Source of the DNA: Phaeosaccion multiseriatum
Taxonomy: Eukaryota > Ochrophyta, other classes
Length of the DNA stretch: 64,000 nt
Direction: 5' to 3'
NCBI GenBank assembly: GCA_965112735.1
Contig: OZ218953.1
Span: 992,001 to 1,056,000 of the forward strand
Positions 1-11,693 of the stretch are shown here, one piece after another; the stretch's first letter is position 1, and each line of letters starts with the position of its first letter. Under the pieces are notes generated by a model, which was not told where the DNA came from, did no database searches, and saw nothing but the letters and a program-made list of their open reading frames with translations. The translations under genes and the position numbers were made by a program.

Positions 1-153
1 CACAAATACACCCACACCCACATACACACATACACACCCACTCACCCACCCACACACCCACACACACCCATACACATGCCCCACCCCCACACACCCATTC
101 ATAACAAACTAAACAAACCAACTTACCTAACTACCCACCTATCCACTCAACAG
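1..153 (+). other. 3' part of an intron of the CFAP54-like gene
   Basis: CA- and CCCA-rich sequence with stretches of CCACCC, ending in a pyrimidine-rich run and CAG at 151-153. Coding sequence that continues without a stop begins right after this AG. I read it as the end of an intron whose upstream exon lies outside the window. Nothing else is recognisable. Confidence 0.65.
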
Positions 154-3100
154 GTGTGCTGCACACTGCATCAAGCTCTCGCCATCACTCCCCGCGAGCG
201 CTTCGATGAAAGCTCCAAGCGAGTCTACGCCACTCTCGCCTACGTCATTACAAGGCAAGGCATCTCTCTGCGAGAGGTCCAGGCAGCAAGGAGGGCAGTC
301 TTGGGAGAGGCGGCGAGAGCGGTGGGGCAGAGTCAGATCACAGCGGGCGACGACGATGTGGAGGAGCAACTCGCAACGTTGCGTCTCTGGCGGCAGATCC
401 CCGCCTTTCACTGCCATCCTTCTGCGCCGGATGGCAGTGGAAGTGCACGTGGTGCTGATGGTGATGAGGATTGTGCGTTGCTGCAGGCCTTGGCCATGAC
501 CGGGGGAAGTAGAGCAGTTGGTGCTGCGGCAGGAGGGGCAGGAGGCCAAGCCAAGGGGGAGGAGGAGGAGGAGGAGGAGGAGGAGGAGAATGGCAATGGT
601 CATCATGTGGACGAAGTGGACATGGTTCTCACACTTGGCGGCATGGCGAGCTCCAACCCTCTTGAAGCTTGGGCTACACTCACCAGCAGCGAGCACCAGT
701 GGCGCCATGCTCCTTCCTTCCCTCGGTGGGTGTGTAGCGTTGCAAGGGCCGCCCTTGTGCATGAGGAAGTGGATTCAGAGGAGGTGTTACGTTGGCTGAA
801 TTGGGTACCCGCGAGGTCAGTGGAAGGGGCCCAAGAAGGAGTAGCAGGAGCAGGAGGAGGAGGAGAGGGTGGAGGGGGGGGTGAGACGTCTGCACATGCT
901 GTGGTGCTATACCAGGTGTCGAGCTTAGGACCTTTGGTGTGCTTCGTGTTGCAGCGACAGGGGGCGCTGGGGGGCGGGGGGAGAGGGGGAGAGAAGGGGG
1001 GAGGGGTGGAGGGACTGTCCTATCTTCGACTTCCCTCCTCGAAGCAAGAGAATGGAGCCGGGGGTGGCGACACAGATGGCGACACAGATGAGGAGGAAGG
1101 GGAGGGAGAGGGGGAGGGAGGAGGGGATGGCAATGGACCAGGGTTGCCAGCCTTGTGGCCTTCTCCCGGGGGGGGCATATCTCCCGGGGGGGAGGAGACG
1201 GAACAGCTGCTGTGCTTAGCGGAGGTGGAGCTGATCATTGCCACAGCCAAGACCAGAAAGGCGCTCGCTCTGGCATCACAGATGGCGGAGGCGAGCAAGG
1301 CGAGGAAGGCGCAGCAGTTGGTGATACAACAACAACAGCAACATCAGCAGCAGCGGCAGCGGCAGCAGTCTGGTGCTGCCAACATATGGAGGCCTTGTGG
1401 CTTCACGGGACCCCACGCTGATCTTACAACGGTACTGGACGAGGCGGGAGAGGCGTATCAGGAGGAGGAGGCGGAGAACGATTTTGATGACTTGGACGAA
1501 GAGGCCTATCTACAGACCATAGACGACACTGGCTTGGACTGGCCAAGGCCTCTTACTGTAACACAAGAGGAGGAGGAGGAGAAGGAGGAGGAGGAGGAGG
1601 AGGAGGAGGAAGAAGAAGAGGAAGGAGGGGGAGAGGAAAGCGAGGGGAGGGAGGGCGGGCAGAACGGCCAACGAGAAGGAGAAGTAACCGAGCTGTGCCG
1701 GCTTGTGGAGGACTCATTCCAACACTTGGCTTGGGCGGCGGACCGGGCCAAGGCGGCAGGAGCATGGAGGATGGCACTGGATGCGTGTGGGGCGCTGTGG
1801 AATCTTGTAACGGCTCTGTGGCTCTCTCCGCAGCACTTTGGCGACCACGGTAAGGGAGCGGAGAACCAACGCATCAACCACGTATCAAGAGCGTCCGCCT
1901 TCGACTCCTCCTCTTCCTCCGGAGGGGGAGGGGGAGGGGGAGGGGGAGGGGAGGGGGAGGAGGACGGGGAAGGGACGGGTCCTTTCCGAGCCGGCGTGTT
2001 TTCAGCCGAGCATATTCGAGTGTATATGAAGGCTGCGGAGGCTCTGCTTGACACTGTGGAGGGGATGCAGAGGGGGCCAGAACAGATGCAGCAGTTGGTG
2101 ATACAGCAGCAGCAACAGGACCATACACTCAGCGCCAGCAGCCTGGGGGTGGTGTTCAGCAACACCGGCGGGGCAGGGGAGGGCCGGAGAGCGTCCGGTG
2201 GAGGAGGGGGAGGAGGAGGGGGGGGTGGAGGAACCGCTGATACAGGGGTAGACATGGACTGGGTACACCGTTTCGTGCTTTGGGGCTGCCAAGGCCTGGC
2301 TTGCTGTAGTCAATGGGGGATGCTGGTGCGCATGTGCGACAGGTTGGCGACTGTGAGCAGAGCAAGTGGCGGAATTGGTGGTACGGGGGCGGAGTACCCA
2401 GGCCACGTGGCTTACCCCTTGGCGGTGTTTGCGCAAAGCCGAAGGTGCGGGGCGGCCGCCAAGCTCCTGCGCAGTCGACAAACCGCCCTCAGTCAAATGG
2501 ACAGGGATTTCCACGCAGCAGAGGCCAAGAAGAGGTGGGTAGTGGACGAGAGTTCGCCAGTGGGTAGTAAGTCAATGGGTGGGAGGTGGAGTAGGTGGAG
2601 TAGGTGAGGTGAGTGTTGTCAAGTCCGACTCGAGTGGAATTTGAGTGTGGGCGTGTGCGTGCGTGTGCGTGTGTGTGTGGGTGTGTGGGTACGTGTGTGA
2701 GTGTGTATCTGTGTGTGCGTGTGTGTGAGTGTGTGAGTGTGTGTGTGAGTGTGTGTGTGCGTGTGTGTGTGTATGTGTGTGTGCGCGTGCGTGTGTGTGT
2801 ACATGTGTGTGCGTACGTGCGTGTCTGTGGATGTGTGGATGCGTGTGTGTGCGGATATGTGCGTGTATGTATGCGTATGTGTTGTGTCTGTGGATGTGTG
2901 GATGCGTGTGTGTGCGGATATGTGCGTGTATGTATGCGTATGTGTTGTGTCTGTGGATGTGTGGATGCGTGTGTGTGCGGATATGTGCGTGTATGTATGC
3001 GTATGTGTTGTGTCTGTGGATGTGTGGATGCGCGACCCCCGGTGACAAGCGACCTCTTCACACCAAGACTGAAAAGGCCTCCCCCCTCCCCTCCCCTCCC

Positions 3101-6016
3101 CATCCACTGCCACCCCCTCCATCCCGTCCCTTTATGCCCAGGAAGCGCAAAGTGCGTCGTGTGGTGGAGACCAAGAGCAAGAGCGAGATGATGCACGAGC
3201 AAGCCCGTCAACCCCTCGTCAGTCGAGTGGGGGACGCACAGGCGAGGGTAGAAACCACGGAACATGGACTCGGAAGCTTGGTCAAGGCGAGAGATTCCTT
3301 CTTCAAGACCAAGAAGATCGCACAGCGCCAGGTATGTGTTTGTATGTATGTATGTGTGTGTGCGTGTGTGTGCGTGTGCGTGCGTGTGTGTGTACGTATG
3401 TGTCCCTACCTTAGGGGGATGTGCCCCTACGTAAGGGGGGAGAGGAGAGGTGAAAGGCAACTTCTTTACGCCCCTCTCACCTACTCGTTCCCATATTCCC
3501 CCACGATATGCAACACCCATACCCACGCCCCCTTCACTCTATTCATGCCGTAAGGTCGCATCCCCCCCCCCCCTCCTCCTCCTCCTCCTCCTCCTCCTCC
3601 TCCTCCTCCTCCTCCTCCTCCTCCTCCTCTCCAGCTGGACGACGCTCGAGGTGCGCTAGCGGAGTACCTACTGCTCTGTGCTAAGCAAAGGGAGAGGCCA
3701 CACCAGAAGGACATGGTGTGTGTGTGTGCGTGTGTGTGTGTGAGTGTGGGCGTGTGTGCGTGTGTGCTTGCGTGTGGGCTTGCTTGCTTGCGTGTGTGTG
3801 TGTGCGTATATGATATCTGTATATGATAAGAGAGAGCGAGAGAGACGAACCCCAAAGCCCTCTTGATTGACACTCCCCCTCCCCCCCTCCCCCCCTCCTC
3901 CTTCCCTACTCCCCCACTACCCACCCACCTCCCTCCTCCAGCGCCTCAACCTGGTCAAGTCCGAGAAGCTTCTCACGTCCACGTATGGCAAGGCCATCGC
4001 CCTCCTCCGCGAGAAGCGAGAGAGAGACCTTCTCGTGCAGGCTCTTGGAGACGTTGGTGATATTCACATGGTCGCCAATCGAGTGACGGAGGCAGAGGCG
4101 AGCTGGATGGACGCCGTGGATGCGGTGTTCAGCACGTTGGATGTAGTCGCCAAGTGGAGATCGATCTTCGCCGATATCAAGCAGCAGGCTGAGCAAGGGG
4201 CGGCTGATGGCACCGCTGCTGCTCCTGCTGCTGCTTCTGCTGGGCAAGACGGGTCAGGAGGAGGAGGAGGAGGAGGAGGAGGAGGAGGAGGAGGACGCAT
4301 AGGCGCACTGGCAGGGGCTTTGGGAGCGTGGGGCTGTTTGGCAGGGGCGACTCTCCTTGGCAAGATGTCGACGCACTGCTGCCAGGGGCGTCTCCACCGC
4401 CAAAGGGAGCTGTGCCTCATGGCGGCAGAGCTCGTCAGGGCACCTTTGGATGCCAGTCTGCCGCACCCCTTGAGGGCCTGTGATTATGCCACCTACACCC
4501 CGGAGCTGCTGTTGGCAGATGATGAGGGAAGTGGGGATGGCAATCGACGGCAGCGCTTCCTCAACGACAGAGTACTCTCCGCACCGGCCTTTGTCGCCTC
4601 GGCAGTGCACATTGTGGAGGTATTGGCGGAGGCGGGGGAGGGGTCCGGAGTGGGGGAAGGATGCATGAAGACGCTGGTGCAAGCCTTGCCCGTGCTGAGC
4701 GTGCTCGAGCATGTGTGTGCGTGCGCGTGTTTGGATCGGCGTCTCACGGCCGGGGTAAGGGTACTGCGGGTGCGAGTGTTGGGCGATTTAGGGCTCGCCT
4801 CGGCCGCCATGAGCATCCTTGCGGCGCTGCTGCAGGGGGGGGACTTGCCCTTTGCCCAAGGGGGGCAGGCAGGACCTTTGCTCGACGGGGGCAAGAAGGA
4901 CATGGAAAGGACCATGAGGAAGGAGGCGGGGTCCGTGTCTGTTGGTGACGGTGGCGATGGTGTATCACCAACCGGTGATGATAATGATGATGATGGTGGT
5001 GGTGGTGGTGGTGGTGGTGACGGTAAGCATCGGCTGAGCTTCTTCGGACTGCCTGCTTTCCACGAACACCTGCCGGCAGACGCGCCGCTGAACAAGGACG
5101 CGGTGGCTTGGCTGAGTGGGGAGAGGGGTGTGGAAGGGGAGGACGACAGTCAATCTGTCGGTGGCAGGAGCGGAGGAGGAGGAGGCGGCAAGAAGGGTGC
5201 TAAGGAGCCAGAGAAAGCGACAGGCAAGGGAGGTGCTGGTGCTGCCGCTGCTGCTGCCGCTGGTGGTGGTGGTGGTGGTGGTGGTGGAAAGGGGGGCAAG
5301 GGGAGCAAGGGGAAGGATCAGCACCAGCAGGACGGGGTCGACGAAGGAGACGACTCGAGCAGCAACAGCACCGCACTCGGCCGCAGCGCCGCTCTCATGG
5401 ACTTCGTGGCATTGAGCTCGAGGGGCCTGAGTCATGTGCGAGATGAGGTCGTTGACGTGTACGGGGAACAGGTGCTATGCTCACTCGTTCTCACCAGGGC
5501 TCAGCTTATCCTCCGCTTCGCCGAGACCGACGTCATGCCCTCCGTCGAGGGAGGAGAGGGAGGAAGAGGAGGAGGAAAGGGAGGCGACCCCACATGGGGG
5601 GGAGTGTGGGACGTTTCCCTTCAGAAGAGGCTCCGGATGGCAGCGGATGGCATGCTGGCGGAGGTACAAGCCGCCATGATGAAGAGAATGTCCCCCCTGC
5701 CCACTAAGCAGCAGCGAAGGGGCAAGCAACAAGAAGAAGCACAAGGAGAAGGAGGAGGAACAGATGCCGCAAACGACACCCTCAGTGTTCTCAGTGGGCA
5801 GGTCACCTCCACGTCCAGCTCCAGCTCGTCGTCGCCCGCCTGTGACGCGTGGGTGGTGCGCTGCTTCGTGCTTAGTCTGCACCTGCGCGCCCGCCTCTGC
5901 CTGCAGTGGGGCAAGTACAGAGTGGCCAGACATCACGCCTCCCGCGGCTTGGCTGCCCTCCTCGCACATGGGGTAGAGACGGCACCTCACGGTGAAGGTC
6001 ACGGTGATGATGATGG

Positions 6017-6064
<48 letters not shown>

Positions 6065-8084
6065 CGACGATGACTATGTCCCCACGGGTGGGGGTGGCAG
6101 GACAGATGGCGACGGCCCTGGCACCAAGAACCGCCGGGCCTCGTTCGAATCAAGCACCACTAAGCAGCAGCAGTTGGTGATACAGCAGCAGCAGCCTGCC
6201 CCTGTGATGGCAGATCCCTCTGCCCAGCCGTGGCAGCGGGCCGCTCTGTGGCTGCGCTGTCGTCAGGACCTTGCGCAGTGTGCATTGCTGCAGGGCAGGT
6301 GAGTGAGTGAGTGAGTGAGTGAGTAAGTGAGGGATAGCAGTGGATGGAGCCTTCAGCAGCTTTTTTTCCCTTTCCGTTCCGTTCCTTCGCTTTGCTGCGT
6401 CCGTCCGTCCGTCCGTCCGTCCGTTCTGAACAAAGGAAGCTCATCTCCTCCTCCCACTCCTCCTCCTCCTCCTCCTCCTCCTCCTCCTCCTCCCCCACCC
6501 CCGCCATCCACTACCATCCACTGCCATCCTCTGCCACCCACCCACCCGACTCTACCAGAACGGACGACGCCCTGGTCCAATGCGAGCGAGGCATCGCCGA
6601 GGCCAAGCGCTGCGGCGAGTCAAGCATCTGCAGAGAGCTTCTTAAGCTCAAGGCATCTGCCTGGCTGGCCAAGGGGGGACTCCGAGAGGGGATGATGGAG
6701 CTTAGAGAACTTGCTCTAGGGTATGTGGGTCAGCATTCCAACCACGGAAATCTGGGGTACTGTGAGGTGCTGAGGTCAATGGGAGTGGCGCTTCAGAGTA
6801 TGGCGCTGGCGACGACGCCGGAGGAGGCGCTGGTCTTGTTGAGAGAGGCCTTTGCTCTGCTGACGGAGGCAGATCGAGGCTTGAGGTGCACGGCACTGCA
6901 GCAGCTGGGCTGGATCGGGCTCTCTCCGCTGACGTTTGAGGCGGTGGGGTCGAATGTTATGGGGGGGGAGGATGATAGCAACCCTAGCAGCGACAGCAGC
7001 GGAGGAGGAGAGGGAGGGCAGCCGGCCTTTCTGCACGCCCTTCGATCCGACTTTGCCCAGGTGCTTGAGCAACAGAAGCAGCAGTCATATGGGCGGGGCA
7101 GTAGTCAGCAGTCATATGGGCGGGGAAGTAGTGCCGCCGCCGCCGCTGCTGCTGCTGCTGCCACTGCTGCCGTGGACGTGTGCGACGTGACGGCTCCGAC
7201 GGCGGTGGGCAATCTCTACCTCCGACCCGTTAAGGCCATGCTGGGCATTCGCTGCCTTCTTTTGCGCCTCACAGTAGGGCTGGGAGTGCACAATAGAGAC
7301 AACGCGCTGCTGCAGATAGGAGGAGGGGGGGGAGGAGGAGGAGGAGGCCGGAGCAGCAGCACAGGACAGGGTTGGCTGGAAGATGCGATTGTTTTCGGCG
7401 AAGAGACCCTGGCTCTGATGCGCCATGTCAGCCATACCCACGCCGTCCTGCGCGTGCAGACCTTCCTCTCGTTGGGGCAGCTGAGGCTAAGGAAAGCCAT
7501 GGTGTCGGGTGAGTGGGGCAGGAGGGGCTACAACCTCGCTCGGGCCCACTCGGCGCTTCGAAGCTCCCTCACGCTTGGGTTTTGGAGGGGGGGGCATGAT
7601 CGAAAGCTGATGCGAGAAGCCTGTATGGGGTTGGCGCAGCTACACGGCCTGCCCACTCTAGGGAGAGGAGGAGGAGGAGGAGGAGGAGGAGGAGAAGGAG
7701 GCGAGGTGGAGCAGCAGGAGGTGCAGGAGGAGGCGCTGCGATGTGCGCACTATGTGACACTGGCGTCTGTGTTGGGTGCGCGACGCACAACGCTGCTCGA
7801 GAAGTTCACACAAGTGTGCCAGGGGGAGCTGCCGGCAGGTGAGTGAGTGAGGGGGAGGGGGAGGGAGGGAGGGAGGGAGGGAGGGAGGAAGGGAGGGAGG
7901 CTTTCAGCCTCTGAGTCCCCTACTTCTCCTCCTGTGTCTTCTGGTGTTGATCTTGTCTTCCCTCCGATCCTGAATGTATCTGCTTCTGCGTGTGCTTCCT
8001 CCCTCCTTTCTCTCTTCGTTGGACACCTCCCTCCCCCCTCTCGCACACGCACACACGCACACACACACACACAACACACACGCA

Positions 8085-8127
<43 letters not shown>

Positions 8128-9301
8128 CACACACACACTCACAGCCGTTCTGGAGGGGCTTCCTCGAGGTGTGCTCGACGAGCTCAGCGGCGCCCACACG
8201 CGCAGCGAAGGCGACGACACAAACGCACTCTCGCTCCGGAGCCTTCTTCGCTTCTACCTGTCCAAAATGATGGATCGCTCCCTTCCGGACGATCACAGCC
8301 AGGCTGCCCAGACCACAGTCTGTCAGCTGCACTGCTTGCTGTACCAGCACCATGCCGCGTATCGCGAGAAGTGCTGCCTGTCCATTGATGAGCTCACTCG
8401 TTTTGAGGGGCCTCCTTTGTCGTCGTCATCTGCATCATCACCGGAGTCGAAGGATCGTCCCTCTTCCGAGCAGGAGGGAGGAGGAGGAGGAGGAGGGGGG
8501 GATGCTTCCAAGCGCTATGCTGAGTTGGTGCCGGCCGATCGCGTGTGCGTGCAGTGGCTGTCCAACAGCCTGGCGGACGGGGGGGGGGCAGGGGCAGCAG
8601 TTGGTGATACAGCCGCACCCGGAGGAGGCGGCCTGCATCCATCAGGACAGTTGGTACTTCTGGTTGGGCCCTGCAGCAGCGCTGAAGCCCCTGTAGCAGC
8701 CGAAGTTGGCAAGGGAGGAGGAGCGGCCTCGAGCAAGCAAAGCGCCGCCGCAGCCACAGCAGCAGCCACAGCAGCAGCCGCAGCAGCGTCAAGAAGAAGC
8801 AGTAGCGACAATCCAGCGCTCCTCCTCCCTCACCTCAGCCAGCGGGAGGTCTCACGCTTCGTGGCTGCGGATCTGTGCGGAAGGGCCGCGCAGCTCCGCT
8901 TCCTGCTGGACAAGTTGGAGAAGAGTAAGCTGAGTAATCAGACGGGCACCGGCACCTCCTCCGCCGCCTCCACGGCCACCGCCGCCCACGTCATGCCGGC
9001 ATTGGAGAGGCGGTTTCGCTCCCTACTCTTGGCTCTGGTGGCTGCGCTGGCCCCGCCCACCCGTACAAGCAGTGGGCAGGGCCAGCAGTTGGTGATACAG
9101 GAGAAGCCTGGCCTTGATCCACGTGAGGCTTTGCTGAGGGAGGAGGTGGGAAAGGTGCCGTTCGACCTTGGCACACTGGAAACCCTTCAGTTGCTCACCA
9201 ATGCGGCGGGGGACGGGGGCGTCTGCGTGGACCATGCGCAGCTTTGCCGCCTTCTCCGCCTGTCGTTGATGGGAGAGGGAGCGAGCCGTAGCAGCAGCAG
9301 C

Positions 9302-9335
<34 letters not shown>

Positions 9336-9349
9336 CCGTTGCTGGGTAG
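154..9349 (+). CDS. CFAP54: CFAP54-like ciliary central-apparatus protein (5' truncated)
   Basis: Exons read as 154-2534, 3142-3331, 3635-3715, 3942-6298, 6559-7838 and 8145-9349. Phases close, giving about 2,497 codons up to the TAG at 9347. The 5' end lies outside the window. The protein is rich in helical, TPR-like segments. The stretch containing SLPHPLRACDYATYTPELL (near 4460-4510), followed by a block on learning/allocation helices ending GDLPF, resembles the DUF4486/CFAP54 family as I remember it. CFAP54 is a roughly 3,000-residue component of the C1d projection of the axonemal central pair, so the length fits. Low-complexity insertions (poly-Glu, poly-Gly, poly-Asp near 6000-6070, poly-Ala, terminal poly-Ser) interrupt the conserved blocks. 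Four in-frame copies of a QLVIQ-type insertion occur. Another TPR-rich ciliary protein such as CFAP46 is possible. Confidence 0.6.
2821..3031 (+). repeat. 63-bp minisatellite in a GT-rich intron
   Basis: A 63-bp unit starting GTGTCTGTGGATGTGTGG begins at 2821, 2884 and 2947, with a partial fourth copy at 3010. It lies in intron 1 of the visible CFAP54-like gene (2535-3141), inside a longer GT-dinucleotide tract. As 63 is a multiple of three, it produces repetitive reading frames on both strands that are not genes. Confidence 0.9.
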
Positions 9350-9354
9350 GTTCT

Positions 9355-9360
9355 AATAAA
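9355..9360 (+). terminator. AATAAA polyadenylation signal candidate
   Basis: AATAAA occurs five bases after the TAG stop of the CFAP54-like gene. Its position fits a very short 3' UTR, and it supports ending the gene at 9349. The hexamer alone is weak evidence. Confidence 0.4.
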
Positions 9361-10884
9361 TGAACAGTGTCAAATGATGTACTAGCTGCGAAGCGGAAGA
9401 AGAGTGGTCAGGCAGCAGCGTTGCTCTCTTCGGATCCTCACTGGCTGCGGAAAGTTTCGCCGTTAGTCTTCGCAACCCGCCCCCCCCCCCTCCAGCCGCC
9501 GAGCGGCCCCTCCCTCCTACACACACACCCTGCTACAAATAAGCCATGACGCCTTTCGTTTGGGTTGACATTGGCGAGGCAAACTGAAGCTGGAACTGAA
9601 ACTGACTTGCTCTGGGTGTGCATCGACGCAGGGCCAAGAGTCATTCAGTCCCTCCACTCCATATTCACGGCCTCACATCGCACAGCACACCCGGTCTTGA
9701 CTACAGTTTGTCCACATGCCCTTCCGCACTTTCTCCACATGCAGTCTATGCTTGGTGTTCACCTTCGCCCCAATGTACCAGTGCGCCCAGTATCTTCGTG
9801 TTCATTTGAGGCACCATTTGAGCTGCCTCCACGTCCTTACCATTTGCCAAGGAGGTGAAGTCGGGGTCATCGAGGAGTGCAGTGGCCACAAATGACTCAC
9901 CGCGAATCTTCAAGACTCTTGACGCAAAGGAGCCTTGGCAGGCTTCGGGGTACATGGTTGTGACGACCTTGTAGATGTCGCCATCGGTGCATGGGCGCGG
10001 AGCAGCCGCTGAAGGAGGACCTGTCCCCGGTGTCCAGTTACGACCCCGTCCCTTTCCGCTCTTCTTTCGACCCCTCCCTCATCGAGGACGTCCTTGCCCT
10101 TCACGGCCTCAACTCCGTACTCAACGGGCTGGTAGGGGGGGTCATGTACGAGACAGATCTGAGTGGCGGTGATTAATTAGCGCCACTATCAGCCCAGTCC
10201 TGAGCAAAATGTAGTGGCCCCAGTCCTAAGCAATCCCCCGGGGGTTTTCCTGATCCCGCGTTTTCCTCTCTCTCAGATACAAAGGACACCTTTGAATACC
10301 TCCATCCTTTGTGTTTGCTAGAGGGAGGAGAGGGTAGAGAGCAGTAGAGGAAGCAGGAGCAGTAGCAGCAGCAGGTGCCGTACAGTGTGTAGAGGCAAGG
10401 GGGGTGGGCAGGGCTGGGATTAGCTGTCGATCTTCTTTCAACCGAGACTGATTTGGGTTGGTTCCGCACTTGTCCGAGAGACTTAGCGTGCTTCCTTGCT
10501 TGCGAGTGTGCTTTGTCTGTGATGAAGACCTATTTACTGGTGGTCGTGCTGGCTTGCTGGCGATGTGTGGGCGCAGCTTTGACGTCATGCCGTGAGGAGC
10601 GGAGGCGGGGGGGAGATTGAGCGGGAACATGCATGGGAGGCGGAGCAATCGCCTTCCCTTCGCCCTCCCCCCCCCCTTAAGGACTTTCGGACCTTGTACT
10701 CTCTCTTCAATCCACTCTCTGGCTGTGGCACTGCGATAACCCACCCAACCTATCTGCCCTAACACTACTTCCCACTCCGTCACGTTGCCACCCCTTGCCA
10801 TACACTCCAGAAGAAGACAGGGGCCGAGACCTTCCTCTCCACTCTCCACTCAAGACAAGTTCGTTTGTAGGCAGGTGCCGAACC
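9361..10884. other. Intergenic region with two short protein-like frames
   Basis: No complete gene was recognised. Two short frames look less repetitive than their surroundings. One is a minus-strand frame from about 9990 to 9746 containing DGDIYKVVTTMYPEACQGS and ending in a stop. The other is a plus-strand frame at 9991-10176 starting MGAEQPLKEDLSP and ending in TAA. They meet head to head at about 9990, as if two gene fragments had been joined in opposite directions. Neither has a family I recognise. The rest (10180-10884) is unremarkable and probably holds the DMC1 promoter and 5' UTR. Confidence 0.35.
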
Positions 10885-11634
10885 ATGGCTTCAATGGCGC
10901 AAGAGCAGCAACAGTTGGGGATCGTGCGCGAGAGCCCTGCCGACAAGAGCAAGGCCACCTCCGCCACAGCCAGGCAGCTGGACCTCGACACTCCAGCGGA
11001 GGAGGAGGAGGAACAGGAGGTACGCGAATCAATCGTTAGTTTATGCCTCTCTCTGCGCAAGCCTATTGCGTACTGTCAGAGGTCGAGCTTGCGCAACGTC
11101 GGCTTGCTTAAATTGAGAGGAGGAGCCGAACGTACTGACGTGTTGCCCTTCCCTTCTCCCCCGCAATACACTACACACCACAGTCCTTCATCGTTGTCCA
11201 AGAACTTGCCAATCACGGCATAGGGCAGGCGGACATTACCAAGCTCGTGGAAGCGGGAGTCAACACTATCGGCTGCATTCTGTCCCAGCCGAAGAAGCTG
11301 CTGCTGGCCATTCGCGGCTTCAGCGACGCGAAGGTCGACAAGATCATCAAGTGCGTGTGTGCAGCGCGCAAAGACGAGGAGAACTACAAGCCTGTCAGCT
11401 CTCTTTTGCTTGCTCACTTACTCGCTTACTCACACTCACCTACTCACTCACTTACTCCCCCACCCCACCCCCCGGAATGCTCCCCTACCCCTGTTCGCCC
11501 CACTCGCCCCTCCCTAGCGTCGCGAAGAAGCTCGACCACAGGTGAGAGCTGAGCCACCTCCTGCCAATCACTTCACCAACACCATCACGGTTGGCGACAC
11601 TGGAGCACTCGTGCTGGAGTACTGAGTAAGACGT

Positions 11635-11693
<59 letters not shown>

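Noticed and set aside
139-762. 207-codon minus-strand frame opposite the CFAP54-like gene
   Set aside because: Shadow frame with poly-Leu from the GGA tract. The plus-strand frame continues for thousands of codons with consistent splicing.
2619-3122. Histidine-rich protein on the minus strand
   Set aside because: Reads through a GT tract and 63-bp minisatellite inside an intron of the CFAP54-like gene.
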